DNA of 64,000 nt from Telopea speciosissima (GCF_018873765.1 NC_057925.1:47771010-47835009); one strand, 5' to 3'. Numbered from the stretch's first letter, positions 33,465-45,069 are shown. Notes: a model not told the origin generated them from the letters alone. Translations and numbers: made by a program.

Positions 33465-35150
33465 GTGACACCATTACAGAGATCCACCAAGGAGAGAAGG
33501 TCAGCTATATCACCTATCTATGAGGTCTATCTGGGAGAACATGACTATGACATTGGTTGTGTGGTCGATCCAGTTACTTATTCAGGCGCTGTTTCTAGTC
33601 CTCAGTCAGATTTGTGGATAGATGCGATGAGAGATGAAATGCAATCGATGAAACATAATGATGTTTGGGAGCTTGTTGATTTACCTAAAGGTTGTAAGCC
33701 CATTGGTTGCAAATGGATGTATAAAACCAAAAGAGATTCCAAAGGAAAAGTTGAGAAGTTTAAAGCCAGACTGGTAGCCAAGGGATTCACTCAGAGAGAG
33801 GGAGTAGACTACAATGGGACTTTTTCTCCAATCTCCTCGAAGGATTCTTTCAGGGTGATCATGGCATTGGTAACTCATTTTGATATGGAGCTGTATCAGA
33901 TGGATGTTAAAACTGCCTTTCTCAATGGCAATCTTAATGAGGAAGTCTATATGGTTCAGCCTGAGGGTTTTGCAGTGGATGATTCAAATCATCTTGTGTG
34001 TAGACTCAAGAAGTCTATCTACGGTCTCAAACACGCTTCTAGGCAGTGGTATCTGAAATTTGACAGTGTTATGACTTCGTTTGGTTTTATGGAAAATAAA
34101 GTGGATCAGTGTATATATCACAAGGTCAGTGGGAGCAAATTCTGTTTTCTCATTCTGTATGTGGATGACATTCTGCTTGCAAGCAGTGACCTAGGGATGT
34201 TGCATAATACAAAGCAACTTTTATCTAGGGAATTTGACATGAAAGACCTTGGTGAGGCTTCTTTTGTTCTTGGGATTGAGATCCATAGGGATCGTTCTCG
34301 TCGTTTATTAAGTCTTTCTCAGAGGGCTTATATTGATTGTGTTCTGGAGAGGTTCAGTATGCTGGATTGCAAACCTGGGAATGTTCCTGTTCTCAAGAGT
34401 GACAAACTGAGTTCGACACAGTGCCCAAAAAATGAAGCTGAGAGAGGTGAAATGAAGAAGGTGCCTTATGCTAGCGCACTTGGTAGTATCATATATGCTC
34501 AGGTCTATACCAGACCGGATATTGCTTTTGTGACGGGACTTCTTGGCAGGTATCAGTCAGATCCTGGTCTTAGCCACTGGGTTGCTGCCAAGAAAGTATT
34601 GAGGTACTTGAAGGGGACAAGAGATTATATGCTGACTTACAAACACGTTCCTGAACTCAAGCTAGTGGGGTATACAGACTCAAACTTTGCTGGCTGTGAG
34701 GATGACAGAAAATCCACATCAGGTTATGTTTTCTTGATGGCAGGAGGGGCAATATCATGGAAGAGTAAAAAGCAAACATTGGTGACCACTTCGACTATGC
34801 AGGCAAAGTTTGTAGCATGCTATGGGGCTGCTACTCAGGCTATTTTGCTCAGAAATCTCACAAAGGAGTTGACTATTGTAGATTGTGTGGATAGACCCAT
34901 CCAGATATACTGTGATAACAGCTCTATTGTGTTGGTTATAAACAACAATAAAAGACTTAAAGGGTCTAAACACATGGAGGTCAAGTATTTGACCATAAAG
35001 GAGAGAGTAAAGGAAAGTGACATTGCAGTGGAGCATATTGGTACAGATGATATGGTTGCAGATCCCCTAACCAAAGGTCTTCGCCCTTGTGTTTTTGAGA
35101 GACATGTTATGAGCATGAGCTTAGTTGCATCATGGGATGTGGTTAGTTAG
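33465..35150 (+). CDS. copia element 2 reverse transcriptase and RNase H (open frame, 561 codons)
   Basis: An uninterrupted frame covers the copia RT and RNase H. RT landmarks are NDVWELVDLPKG, KWMYKTKRDSKG, RLVAKGFTQREGVDY, QMDVKTAFLNG (catalytic Asp), IYGLKHASRQW and LYVDD (34155-34169; the catalytic YVDD). RNase H begins VGYTDSNFAG and includes IYCDNSS. The second RNase H acidic residue is gone: codon 34806-34808 is AAG, so MQAKF stands where the family has an A-E pair. In the native element this region is part of a single Gag-Pol polyprotein, so the ATG at 33465 is not a real start. The product would copy RNA to DNA, but RNase H activity is probably lost. Confidence 0.85.
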   Translation: MTPLQRSTKERRSAISPIYEVYLGEHDYDIGCVVDPVTYSGAVSSPQSDLWIDAMRDEMQSMKHNDVWELVDLPKGCKPIGCKWMYKTKRDSKGKVEKFKARLVAKGFTQREGVDYNGTFSPISSKDSFRVIMALVTHFDMELYQMDVKTAFLNGNLNEEVYMVQPEGFAVDDSNHLVCRLKKSIYGLKHASRQWYLKFDSVMTSFGFMENKVDQCIYHKVSGSKFCFLILYVDDILLASSDLGMLHNTKQLLSREFDMKDLGEASFVLGIEIHRDRSRRLLSLSQRAYIDCVLERFSMLDCKPGNVPVLKSDKLSSTQCPKNEAERGEMKKVPYASALGSIIYAQVYTRPDIAFVTGLLGRYQSDPGLSHWVAAKKVLRYLKGTRDYMLTYKHVPELKLVGYTDSNFAGCEDDRKSTSGYVFLMAGGAISWKSKKQTLVTTSTMQAKFVACYGAATQAILLRNLTKELTIVDCVDRPIQIYCDNSSIVLVINNNKRLKGSKHMEVKYLTIKERVKESDIAVEHIGTDDMVADPLTKGLRPCVFERHVMSMSLVASWDVVS

Positions 35151-35829
35151 TGGGAGTTTGTTTTATTTTGCTTCATTGTAATTTAAAGTTTCTTTTCATC
35201 TGTATTTTTACCTTATGGTAAACCTTGGTTTATACATATATCAGGTATCATTGTATGCAGTTTCTTTTAAACACATGAGTGTTTTATTTATTGACATGAT
35301 GAATATATTTCTGATTTTAAAGTCTTAAGGAATGTGTTAACCTTAAGCAAGGCTGGGTTATTAAGTTGTTAGCCTAAAGGTATGTCTTATAACACATAAA
35401 GTATAACTCGAGTTATTTCTGATGAGACATACAGCTTCGTTAGAATCACAAAGTTTATTTCTCTAGTGAGCCTGTGCCACTTAAAGAAAAGAGATTTTGG
35501 ACTGATAAATGGATAATACATAAGGAATCACTACGTGAGTATTATCTCATCGCCACACTACCACATTGCATCTATGTTAGTAGAGTTGAAGGCTCTCGTG
35601 ACCATAGAAGACTCTGTGTCGCTCATAGATGCAGTTATCGCCATGATTCGGTGTCTAAAACTCTATGGGATAGGATTGATTTTCTAATATGACCTCTAGA
35701 CCAATTTATTTTAAAAATTGTGCACATAAAGTTTTCTTAAAGAGTTATTAGCCTATGATTTGTTTTGGTCAAAACTGTTTTTAAATCTTTTTAAAAATAA
35801 GGAATTTAATGTAAGTCCAAGTGGGAGAA

Positions 35830-36350
35830 TGTTAGAATTTTAGTTCTAATAAAATTCCATATGGACATAATTAAATCCCTAAACCAGACTAATTAGGGTT
35901 TTGATCTAATTAAGTGGGGTCATTAAGTTATATTAGAAGTCTAATGTGGACTGGTTTAGTGTGGGCCAGATAGATTCCTATTGGGACTGTAATGAGGCAG
36001 ACCCTATAAGGATTACTATATAAGGAGAGCTAGGTCCCCCCTCTACCGATCACAACTTATTATTCTCAATTGCTATTGAGGAGTGCATTCTTGAAAGAAA
36101 TGGAAATATTCAGTGTTCGTCGTCCCTGCGCATTCGGTATTTTCATCAGGCCAGTTACTTTGGGAATAGAGGGGAAGCACCTAGATTTTTGTTCTTTATT
36201 TTCCACTACAATCATCATCACTATCGATGCGAAACAAGGTTGGTGGTTCTATCCCTATTTTCTATTATTTATTTGATTGTGTTCTTGAACGCCCTGTGGA
36301 GATCCTGACTTTTGAGATTTTGTCCCTATTCGGATCGATTTATTCTAACA
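35830..36350 (+). repeat. 3' LTR of copia element 2
   Basis: 521 bp, same length as its partner, followed by ATGTG at 36351-36355. Confidence 0.95.
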
Positions 36351-36355
36351 ATGTG

Positions 36356-37208
36356 CTCTTTTGTTATTTAATTCTTTCCCACGTTAATCAAAAGGGTTTC
36401 AATCTTAATGGCGAAGAGATGGTGAAGAGTGAAGACAAACTGTGTCCAAGCTTGAAAATCAAGTCTTCGAAAAGCTCCACAAGCACCCCACATACCATAA
36501 ATAAAAGGATTTTTGTCAAATGCCCCCCTCAAAATGCCCATTTGTCCAAATGCCCCCTTACAACTTTTCTAATTGTAAACTCCCCCCTATTTTCAACAAA
36601 TTGTAACATTTTGGTCTTGTCCATTATTTTGGGATGTTAAACGTTAGTTTTAAGGTATGTAATGATCAAAATACCCTTGTGACAAAAACCCATTACTAAA
36701 CACTGCATTAAATAAATTTTGAAAGAAAAATTAATAAATAAATAACCAAGGAGTAATTAAAAGAAGGTTACAACGTCTTAATTCACCACTTTGACGACAA
36801 GAAGTTGCACCTTTACCACAAATTATTCAATCCCATGCTTCCAGCTAATCCATACATAAGTTGTTGTAAAATCATATCTCATTGACTTCACCCTAGTTTG
36901 TCTATGTATTCTTTTGACTTCTCCATAAAGCTTCCTCCTTTGAAAAAATAAAAGTATTTTAAAAAACAAAGGGTGCATCTTGTTATAATCAAAATATTAA
37001 ACTGAGAAGTTGTAATATTCTTTTGATTGTCCCTAACATTCTTTTGATTGTCCCTTGCCTTATGCTCAAGTTCATTAAATCAAGGGTTAAAAAAAAATTT
37101 CAAAATAATTTGAAGGTGAGTACTTATCATTTTTTTCGTTATTCTCAAGAATTGTTACCGTCTTGCATGCTTTTCAAGTACACATGAAATGTCAAGATTT
37201 TTTTCCTT
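36356..37208. other. intergenic; part of a decayed MITE possible
   Basis: 36508-36700 has phrase-like repeats (TCAAATGCCCCCCT, TCCAAATGCCCCCTT) resembling one half of a foldback element, but no matching right half was found. No gene. Confidence 0.35.
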
Positions 37209-37440
37209 AGATTCCGTTTCTTTCGACGTAAAATTTTACCTGAAAAAGTTTCCGTGACAAATTTTACTTTGTAAATGTAAAATTTTACATGTTTAAAAGT
37301 TTTTCAATGTTTGTTTCCATAAAAAAAACATGCATTGGAAAACTTGTATACATGTAAAATTTTATAAATCTAAATTTTGAAGTGAAAATTTTGAAGTAAA
37401 ATTTTCCAGGTAAAATTTTACGCCGATACAAACAGAGCCT
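37209..37440. mobile_element. MITE of the AGGCTCTGTTTGTTT family (copy 2)
   Basis: Ends AGATTCCGTTTCTTTCGACG and CGCCGATACAAACAGAGCCT are inverted; repeated GTAAAATTTTAC blocks fill the interior. It matches the copy at 17041-17298 in ends, size and composition. Confidence 0.6.
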
Positions 37441-37749
37441 TATTGAACAAAAAAAATATCATACTAAAAACAGCAAATAAGGTTACAACTCTGTTTGCAT
37501 TAAATTTGGTTACAACAAGATTTTCCTGAAAATAAAATAGTGCAAGAGATTGTTGCAGCCTGGGTCTCTAGAGCTTGCACGCACACTTTGGCCAATAGGA
37601 GTGCTCGCGCAAGCATCACTCTAGACAAAATTTCTACCTGTCCATGGGGCAATGTGGTACTTTCACACCCTTTTATGTCTAGGCACATGAGTCACACAAG
37701 CCACGTGACCAAATAACATTCTTTTCCCTAATAAAATAATGATGATACT

Positions 37750-38073
37750 TAGGGCAAAGTATATCTGATCAGTACGGTACCGGTCTAAGTCAATGGGAGA
37801 GGTTCCTGGTTTGATTCTCCTCCACCCCAACACCCCCCTGGCCGCCCTCTCCTCTTGGAGCTGGGATGCCACCCTGACCGCCGTCTTGGGCTGTCACCCC
37901 TAGTGGCCTATGGGCCCTTGGTAGATCTCTAGGTACTTTGGGCTTGGGCTGGGGCATGGGGCATGGGGCATGGGTAAGGAAAAATTTAAGTAGAAAGGGC
38001 GAGGTAGGTCAAATAGAAAACAAAAAAGAGTAAGGTTACAACTTTTTTATCACCAACCTTGGTTACAAAAAAA
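37750..38073 (+). mobile_element. SINE-like unit, low confidence
   Basis: A B-box-like GGTTTGATTCTCC (near 37809-37821) and an upstream A-box-like GTACGGTACCGGTC are followed by a period-7 GGGGCAT tandem (37951-37974). The 3' end is AAGGTTACAACTTTTTT...TTGGTTAC with a short A run (38064-38073). Similar AAGGTTACAACT ends occur near 37479 and 50681. Confidence 0.35.
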
Positions 38074-38321
38074 AAATTCCATAATCTTGTATCACACGGA
38101 CAGTAGCTCAACTAAGGGATCTATTGTGATTTCACCTATTGGATTGTTTATGTCCAACAAATCCTGCCAATTGAACAATCCTGTGCAGCTGATTCATGGC
38201 CTCTTCCAGGTACCAACCACAAACAGGTTAGAGATTTTCCACGAATGGTTCTATTTGTTTCCCGGTAAAAACTACATAGAAGGAAACAAGCAGCAAGTAT
38301 GAATATAAATATATAATTTTA

Positions 38322-38458
38322 GGGCTGATGTTCTCTGTGCCACAGCACAGCCTGCGCCAAGACACATGGGCCTGCCATTTGGGGGGCAGGGTGGTCATTT
38401 CACCCACCCCCATGTGTCTGGACGCAGCCTGCGCCCCTGGCACAGAGAACATTTGGCC
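38322..38458. mobile_element. foldback MITE, 137 bp, TSD ATAATTTTA
   Basis: GATGTTCTCTGTGCC at the left and GGCACAGAGAACATTTGGCC at the right are inverted ends, and the arms extend through CAGCCTGCGCC and GACACATGGG. The exact 9-bp duplication ATAATTTTA lies at 38313-38321 and 38459-38467. The core contains GGTCATTTCACCC. It is the same family as the split element at 21600-26718. Confidence 0.85.
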
Positions 38459-38467
38459 ATAATTTTA

Positions 38468-40433
38468 TGAGGTGTTTGTTATTCATAACCTGAAATTTTC
38501 CTGTAACTCAGATTTTTACTTGGAAACAAGCAGAGCCCAAAGTAAAATCCCTAGAGAAAATTTTGTGAGTCAACAACCACTGTTGTACAATTCATATTTC
38601 CGGGATATCTCTTCTATTCTTTATTAAAAGTGGTGGCCATAGATCAAATTTCTGCAAATTGAAATGCAGGCCAAGAACATACACTGCAGAACATTCCTTG
38701 CACATGTTAAACATTCAATGCATCCAAGGTTCTCCTTGGAGAAAATCAACTTGTTTGGATTATAGTAATTTCTCTAGTTAGTCAACAACATACAACACTA
38801 AGTCATTGTCGTCGTGGCCAATGGCCCTATTATCAATAGGGAGAGGGTTCATTGAGCAAACAGAATAGGGGAGCACACCAATGAGGGGCAACAAAACAGT
38901 TCGGTAAATAAGGAGCAGAGAGGTCATTTCATGAGAGAGAGAGAGAGAGAGTACTCTCCATGGTTGGCTCACAGAAACTTTTCTCTTATCAATATTACAC
39001 ATTAGTTTTGAAGCTTTAGTTAAGTCAAGAAGGTGCCTGATGTCGACTCAAATATTATTCAACCAACATCACTATAATATGAATGCAATGAATGCGAATG
39101 CATCCAACATCCCAACCCAACTTTGTAAAATAACTCATGACATGGTTGTACTACCAATGAATCTCCGATACATTTGCAGTGTCTCCAAAATTTTCTTTCC
39201 AAAATAGGTGAAGTAGTGATTTGTTTGCTGACAGCAAGTTATCAACAATACTAACAGAATTCTACTCTATCAACGGATGTCATGGTAAAATAAAGTACAC
39301 ACTCATAATGTCTTTTAGAGGAATTTTTTCTCTGATTCATTGTAGGGCTATCATGTTATTCGACTTCTATTGAGGATCTTCTAAGAAGAATTTTATCATT
39401 AACAATCGAGAGATGATTTTTAGTAAATACTACAGACTCAGGATCAAGTCAAGCTTGTTTTGATAAATAAGAAACTTAACAAGCAGGGCAGAGAAATGCC
39501 TCCATAAGGCATTAAAGCCTTAACATGCCATACCAGGTTTGACGTGTTTACCTGTACAAATGTGTATACACAATGTACAAAAGGTTTCTTTAATTAACAA
39601 GTTCAGTTGATAAAGATGAATAACACTTATCAAGGTCATTCATTTTTACAAGTCCAGTTATGAAATCCTTTGCTTTGGAAAAGCTACCCACAAACTGATC
39701 AATTGTCACCCTCCAAAGTTGTTGATCCTTCTTAATCACAACAGCCAAAAAACAGCAGCAAGCAGCATGAGTCTTCCTTTTCTGTCCCAACTACTGTCTG
39801 ACCATTGACCAACAGCATAGACTTCCACATAAGGCTATTGCAAACTAATTAAAATCAACAAAAAATGGGATCTAACATCTTGAGTTCAATGGCAGAGTGT
39901 AACAGGAGGCCTACAGATGCTGCGTCTCTCAACACAAACAGATGTGTGTAAGGTAGAGACTAGAGATCTCTTGAAATTAAATGATCCTTCAGAGTCGAGC
40001 TTCCAAAAAGATGACGAATTTGAACTAATAATATATGAAAATCAACAGGTCCAGAAGAAGTTTGAACTTGTCGAATTTAATATGGTAGAAAGAAGGATCT
40101 TTTAAGATATTCCCTCTTTTTGCCCCTCCCCTATTTGACCTGGTTAATTTTTCAAGGCATCCTGTTGCAGCAGTCAGTTGGGTATACTTGGAACTGTAGA
40201 TTATTTTTAATAGTAAAATGTGAATGTTGTATGAAAGGGAATAGAACTGGTGAAACACCATCAGAAGCGTTTAGAACCACTTGGGTCACCATCGGAACCA
40301 AAAGCAAGCTAAATTTCAAGCAGCCAAAGAGGCTACACAACCTACCTAAAAGTGGGATTGGTCTACAGGCTCCCATTTGTGGAAACAAGACAAGAGTAGC
40401 AAGAATCACACTGTTATCAGATAATTGTGAAAG
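38468..40433. other. intergenic, no gene seen
   Basis: A GA microsatellite lies at 38933-38951. Short open frames (38778-39002, 39590-39790, 39917-40105) lack recognisable motifs. Confidence 0.4.
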
Positions 40434-40438
40434 CATAT

Positions 40439-42145
40439 TGATGAGCACATTTATGTGTGAAATCTTAGGGCATAAAGCATACATTTTATCACATTGGACA
40501 GAGTTACTCGGTGCTTTCTTGTGCTTTTCAGGTTGTGTAGGTGATTTCTTGTGAAAATGGAGGAGATGATGCTAAGGAAATGTTTTTAAGCTGTTTAAAG
40601 GTGTTAATGGCTTGGATGTGTAGCCCATCGAGTCAGCCAAAGCGGTTCAAGCGGCACATGATTCCGAGTTGAAGCGAAGAAGTTACGGATGTTTCCGTGA
40701 ACGCGAAAATGGTCTATAGGGGTTTATTTGTAATTATTGACAGTCGGCTGGGGATAAAGTGAAACGAAAGTTCAGATTGCAGGGGCCTTAACGCAATTAT
40801 TAGAAGTTATATTTCTTGTACCCGAAAGATTCCATTTGGAGGGCTCTGGACAGTCCAACTCCAACTTGAGATATCTTGGGCTCCCGAACTCCAAATTGGA
40901 CGAAATTTGGGTCTATTTTGGGTGATTCTTCGCAAGGAACACAATGGTGAGGCCTATATAAGCACCCCATGCTCCACGTTTCCTGAAGGACAGAATGGGT
41001 ATTTTATTTATTCTTGAAGGAATCCTAGTCATCACCCTTACTCTCTCTCTCCTCCAACTTCTCAAGGGCACTTCTGAAATTCTACTTGGGATAGATTTAT
41101 TTTGAAAGATATTCTCTCACCTATGGAAAGTTGAAAAATCAAAGATGTTTTGATTTTATTGCTTGGAGAAGATATCTACAAAGAAAAGGAAGCACTTGTT
41201 AGAATTGGAAGTTTACTTTTCTAGAAATAGAAGGTCTATGTAAACAATCTTCTCTTCTTCTTCTTTCTATTTTTTTCTTTTTTCTTAGGATTCAAGGCAT
41301 TGTAATAGAGGAAGGAGAAGAGAATATTCTCTTTTCTTAGGGAATATTTCTCCTACACTTCCCTCTTCTCTCTTCTCTTCTCTTCCCCCTATAAATACCC
41401 CTTGCCCTTTGGGTTGTAAGAAGTTAGTAGTTTTAGTTCAGTTTTTAGTTAGTTTCTAGTTCAATTTTAATTCAGTTTTTTAGTGTAATTTTTATTTCAT
41501 TCACTTAGTGAAATTTTCTCTTCTTTTCCTATTTTTGGCTTAAGTTCTTAGTTTTGATTTCAAGTTCTTAGTTTTGATTTCATAAGTCTAGTTTAATGGT
41601 TGTAATAGTTTTAGTTTAAAGCTTCCTAGTCTAAGTTCCTATGTTGATGACAAGACATGGAGATTTAGAAGAGGAAGCCATGGTGAGTTTATTCAAGTAT
41701 TCAAGCACATCAAAGTATCTCATTCTCTAAACCCTTAATCTCATTCTCCCTTTCCTCTATCTCTCTCTATCTTTTTCTTCTTCTCCCTCTATTTCTTTTA
41801 TTTTTTTTATATGGTTGTGGTATGTGGATGCACTTTTATTCCCTTATTTCTTTTTATGTGATTATGAAGTGTGGCTGCGTTTTTATTATTCCTTTCAATT
41901 CGCTTTAGTTTGATAGGTTAGATGCTCATGCGTTAGGACGCCAATTTGATCCCTTAATTTTGTTAGATGCTTATGAGTTAGGATGCATTAATTTTCATTA
42001 GTTTAATTAGTTTAATTTAACATTTTAATTTGATCCACTTTGCATTACTTTTAAGTTAATTAAATAGAGTGGCGTATATCTCCTCGTGTTCGACCCGTAG
42101 CTACGATTGACCCGTACGCTTGCGGTATTATTTTAACTCAAAACA
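40439..42145 (+). mobile_element. probable gypsy-type solo LTR, 1707 bp, TSD CATAT
   Basis: It starts TGATGAGCACATTTATG and ends ACTCAAAACA, with CATAT at 40434-40438 and 42146-42150. A promoter box CCTATATAAGC lies near 40953. Near the 3' end, TCGTGTTCGACCCG (about 42094) and ACGCTTGCGG (about 42116) resemble the conserved ends of Athila/Tat-like gypsy LTRs. No primer-binding site or second LTR follows, so it is read as a solo LTR. The long pyrimidine-rich tract at 41200-41420 lies in the transcribed part. The start coordinate rests on the TG...CA ends and the 5-bp match only. Confidence 0.6.
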
Positions 42146-42568
42146 CATATGGATGAGATAAACATGCAGAAACCATCTCCGCAGAGGAAAGTGGCAGTTA
42201 TAAGTGCAGTACTATCCCTAACAAAACAAATCAAAATACATGCTCATGAATTCATATGAATTTATAGGAAAGCCTATCTTCTCCATGTTTCAGCTAAGCT
42301 CCTTCATGAAAAATTTCTGGATAATCCAAAATCTGTTTGCTGCATGATTCTTGTAGCATATCTATTACCATATTCTTACTAATTCAAAAGAAAGCATGAT
42401 TCTCATCTAAGCCATTACATGAAGCATTATAGATGCTCAATTAGCATATAGTGAAGTTCCAATGGAGGTATCTGAGTTTATAAACTCATAAGCTAAAGAT
42501 TAGACTACTGACCTTAAGAGGAGCAGTTCCACCTTCCCTCCATTTTGGTGGATAACATTAGGAGGAAT

Positions 42569-44438
42569 TTAACCTGAAAAGAATCTTCTCCATGACTGCC
42601 ATGGGAGAAATCCACCTGGTGTAACAATTAACCATAACACAAATGCTGGTCAATCAGGGAAAAAAGATGTTGGGGGTGGGGGTGGGGGGTATAAACATTA
42701 TCTAACTTTGTGGTGCTAGAACTTGGGATGAAATAAGGAGAGGATTTTTGCCACATACCACAGCCAGGGCAGCGGAAGTAGTATTTGTCTCTCAGAACAA
42801 GTCCTGAACCTCCACAAACCTGACATCTTCTCTGTGCTACCTACAGTAAAATCCAAAAAATGCTGTGTAATGTCAATGGCTCTTGTTAATGTCAAACCAT
42901 TGTACCAATAGTTAACAAGAAAACAGTTAGGCAACCACAAATTAGAAAATCAACAGGACAAGCTTCATAATGCTAATAGGATCCAGTTATGTAAGTCCTC
43001 AAACTGTCTAACCCCTATTCTATTTCTATTTTGAATGGCATCCCTGACCATCAATTTGAATTCTATTTTTCATTTAAGTTCTAGTAACCTAAATCCCAAC
43101 CTTTTATCCATCCTCTTGTTAAGTTCTAACTTGGCTATCTAGGCAATATGGTTTATCAGTTCATTTGCAAGTCATTTGAAAGCACATATAAACCAAGCTT
43201 GCCTTACATTTCATCAGTCCAGCATGCATTGTTAAAAAAGAGCACAAGCACGGCATTCTGTTAAGGCTGATAGTCAGCTAGAAAGAGGTCCATCTTCTAG
43301 GATGGTTTGCTAAAGTTGCTTACACAGGAAAAATTCCTGCAAGGCCACTTACTCGGTGAAATTATAGGTTATCGCACATGGGATCAGAATAACAAAGAAA
43401 TTCAATTTAGAATGTCTTTTCACTTCATTTGATAGCTTAATTGTAGTACAAGTTGTTGAAGGGGGAATAAAAGAAAGTTTCCATTGAGAGTTACCAGTAT
43501 ATATCTTTGCCTACTTGGAGACTATAGTTGGATGGATAAACCCCACAAATGTAGTGTAACTATCTTCATGGCTTTTTTCAAGCTTCTTTCAATGAGTTTG
43601 TTTTGAATCCTTTTAAGTTCCCTTAGGCTAGTAATGCAGTCTTGAAAATGATACTCTGTGTTGTCAATGTCCATATGTAAATTTTTTTCATTTTTATCAG
43701 TTTCCAATAAGAGTCTCACCAAATCTGGTTTCCCTACAAGAATGAGTTACCAATGTTGCAACTTAGAATCTAAATCCAAGTGAACATCTTCATCAGTTTA
43801 CACATCACAATTATACAGGAGTACATAGGAACACCAAATAAGATGATGATAATGATGAGAAGGTCCACAGTTTATTTCTTAATGGGTAGCCTACAATTTA
43901 GTCTAGCTCCACATGAACTAGGAATTAGTATCAAAACAAGCCTAAATAGAACTTACAATCCGTTTGCTGAACTCAATTCCTGCGACCACAAAAGGAGTAA
44001 CTCCAGCTGAACAATTTAAAACAGATTGAGGAAAACAAAGTTAATAATAATAAAACAAAACAGAAAGCAGATCAAACTAAGAAAATCCATAATTTAGATA
44101 TCCACAAGAAGATCCCCTCAAGTCGGAAAAGAATAAGTTGAAGGAAAACCAAATAATCAGAAGGGGAGACCAAAAAGAGAGGGAAAATTCGAGAAACCTA
44201 TAGTTCCAACGACAATTTGCCAGCTGAGCTCCACCTGAGCCGTATCTACGGCGGCAGCAGAGAAGTCACCAGTGGCCTGAACCCTAGATTGAAACTTGCG
44301 GGTTGAAATCAAAAGCTTATTCCTGTTCCTGTGAAGGGTATTTGGGATAGTAGGGTTACGATTCGCTGATATTTGTGAGGCGGGATGGTTCTTCGAGCTT
44401 CCGAATACGAGAACAGACGAGGAGAGTAAGGTCTCCAT
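42569..44438 (-). CDS. plastid-targeted DnaJ-type zinc-finger-like protein (139 residues, 4 exons)
   Basis: Exons: 44438-44198, 44006-43957, 42840-42759 and 42615-42569. All introns are GT-AG (donors GTTTCT, GTAAGT, GTATGT) and the frame is kept throughout. Residues 1-55 are Ser/Arg/Asn-rich and lack acidic residues, as in a chloroplast transit peptide. A hydrophobic segment follows (about 73-90, WQIVVGTIAGVTPFVVAG), probably one membrane span. Then comes a zinc module with two Cys pairs, CQVCGGSG (103-110) and CPGCGG (121-126), and a conserved aromatic tail FLPWQSWRRFF (127-137). CxxCxGxG elements occur in DnaJ-like plastid proteins involved in photosystem assembly or thiol chemistry. Only half of the usual four-repeat domain is present. 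I do not recognise a gene name. Exons of 50 and 47 bp are easily missed by automatic annotation. Confidence 0.85.
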
Positions 44439-44660
44439 GCTACAGTGTCAGGTGTAATTAGGTTTTTCAGCGAAGATAGGCTCGTTGTCGACTGAAGACA
44501 ATCTGATCTTCGTCGCTGCTTCGTTAGAGATTAGAGAATCAACACTGTAACTCTAGTTTTGCGGCTTAGGTTTTGGCGCGTAAGCAAAGACAAACGGTCA
44601 GGAATGTTCAAATATGGAACCTCCGTTCAGACAAGAGTCTTATCTCCTCTATACAGTGGA

Positions 44661-45058
44661 AGGGGTGTCAATCTGGTCGGTTCAGTCTTGTTTCGGTCTG
44701 GCTGAACCAGTTCGTATAATAGGCCAGAGTGAAACCTAACCATTAAACCGAAGTTCGTTTCAGCTGGTTTTGATCTGGTTCAGCTCGATTTTATTGGACT
44801 GTTATCGGGTTGTTATTGGTTTGGTTTCAATTTTTCAAATATATGTCGAAAACTACTTAAACTTATTTTTTATTTCTTTTCGGATCTTCAATATTTTTTT
44901 TTTATCACGTTTGGTTCGATCTTCTATCGTCTTGGTCAATCCATTTCGGTCGGTTTGACTTGCACCATTTCATTAAAACCTAGACCGAAATGACTCAAAG
45001 GGTTCAGTTCGATCAGGTTGAATTGGTCAGCCGGCTCAGGCTGAAATTTGACACCCTT
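44661..45058. mobile_element. MITE with AGGGGTGTCAA / TTGACACCCTT ends
   Basis: The left end AGGGGTGTCAATCTGGTCGG is mirrored by TTTGACACCCTTG at the right. The interior is rich in GGTTCAG/CGGTTTG phrases, as in many plant hAT-like MITEs. A relative lies at 59435-59894. No clean target duplication seen. Confidence 0.55.
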
Positions 45059-45069
45059 GTCTATAACCC

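Larger units (their letters stand above)
29199..36350 (+). mobile_element. complete Ty1-copia retrotransposon, 7152 bp, TSD ATGTG
   Basis: LTRs of 521 bp each (29199-29719 and 35830-36350) run TGTTAG to TCTAACA and are flanked by exact ATGTG (29194-29198 and 36351-36355). The primer-binding site is a slightly altered GTATCAGAGCC (about 29724-29734). The polypurine tract AAGTGGGAGAA precedes the 3' LTR. The leader is long (about 1.3 kb) and GC-rich in part. Gag, protease, integrase, RT and RNase H follow in copia order. I counted about 41 LTR differences without indels, mostly transitions. RT/RNase H remains one 561-codon open frame, but gag, protease and integrase carry stops and frameshifts. 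Lineage not assigned. Confidence 0.95.

Noticed and set aside
39590-40105. Short open frames (66 codons minus, 62 codons plus)
   Set aside because: No recognisable domain, no consistent codon pattern, and no neighbouring exons.
40120-40554. 144-codon plus-strand open frame
   Set aside because: Overlaps the start of the probable solo LTR, shows no family motif and has no plausible splice partners.
43522-43722. 66-codon frame inside the large intron of the DnaJ-like gene
   Set aside because: It would break the well-supported exon chain, has no motif and lacks matching splice phases.
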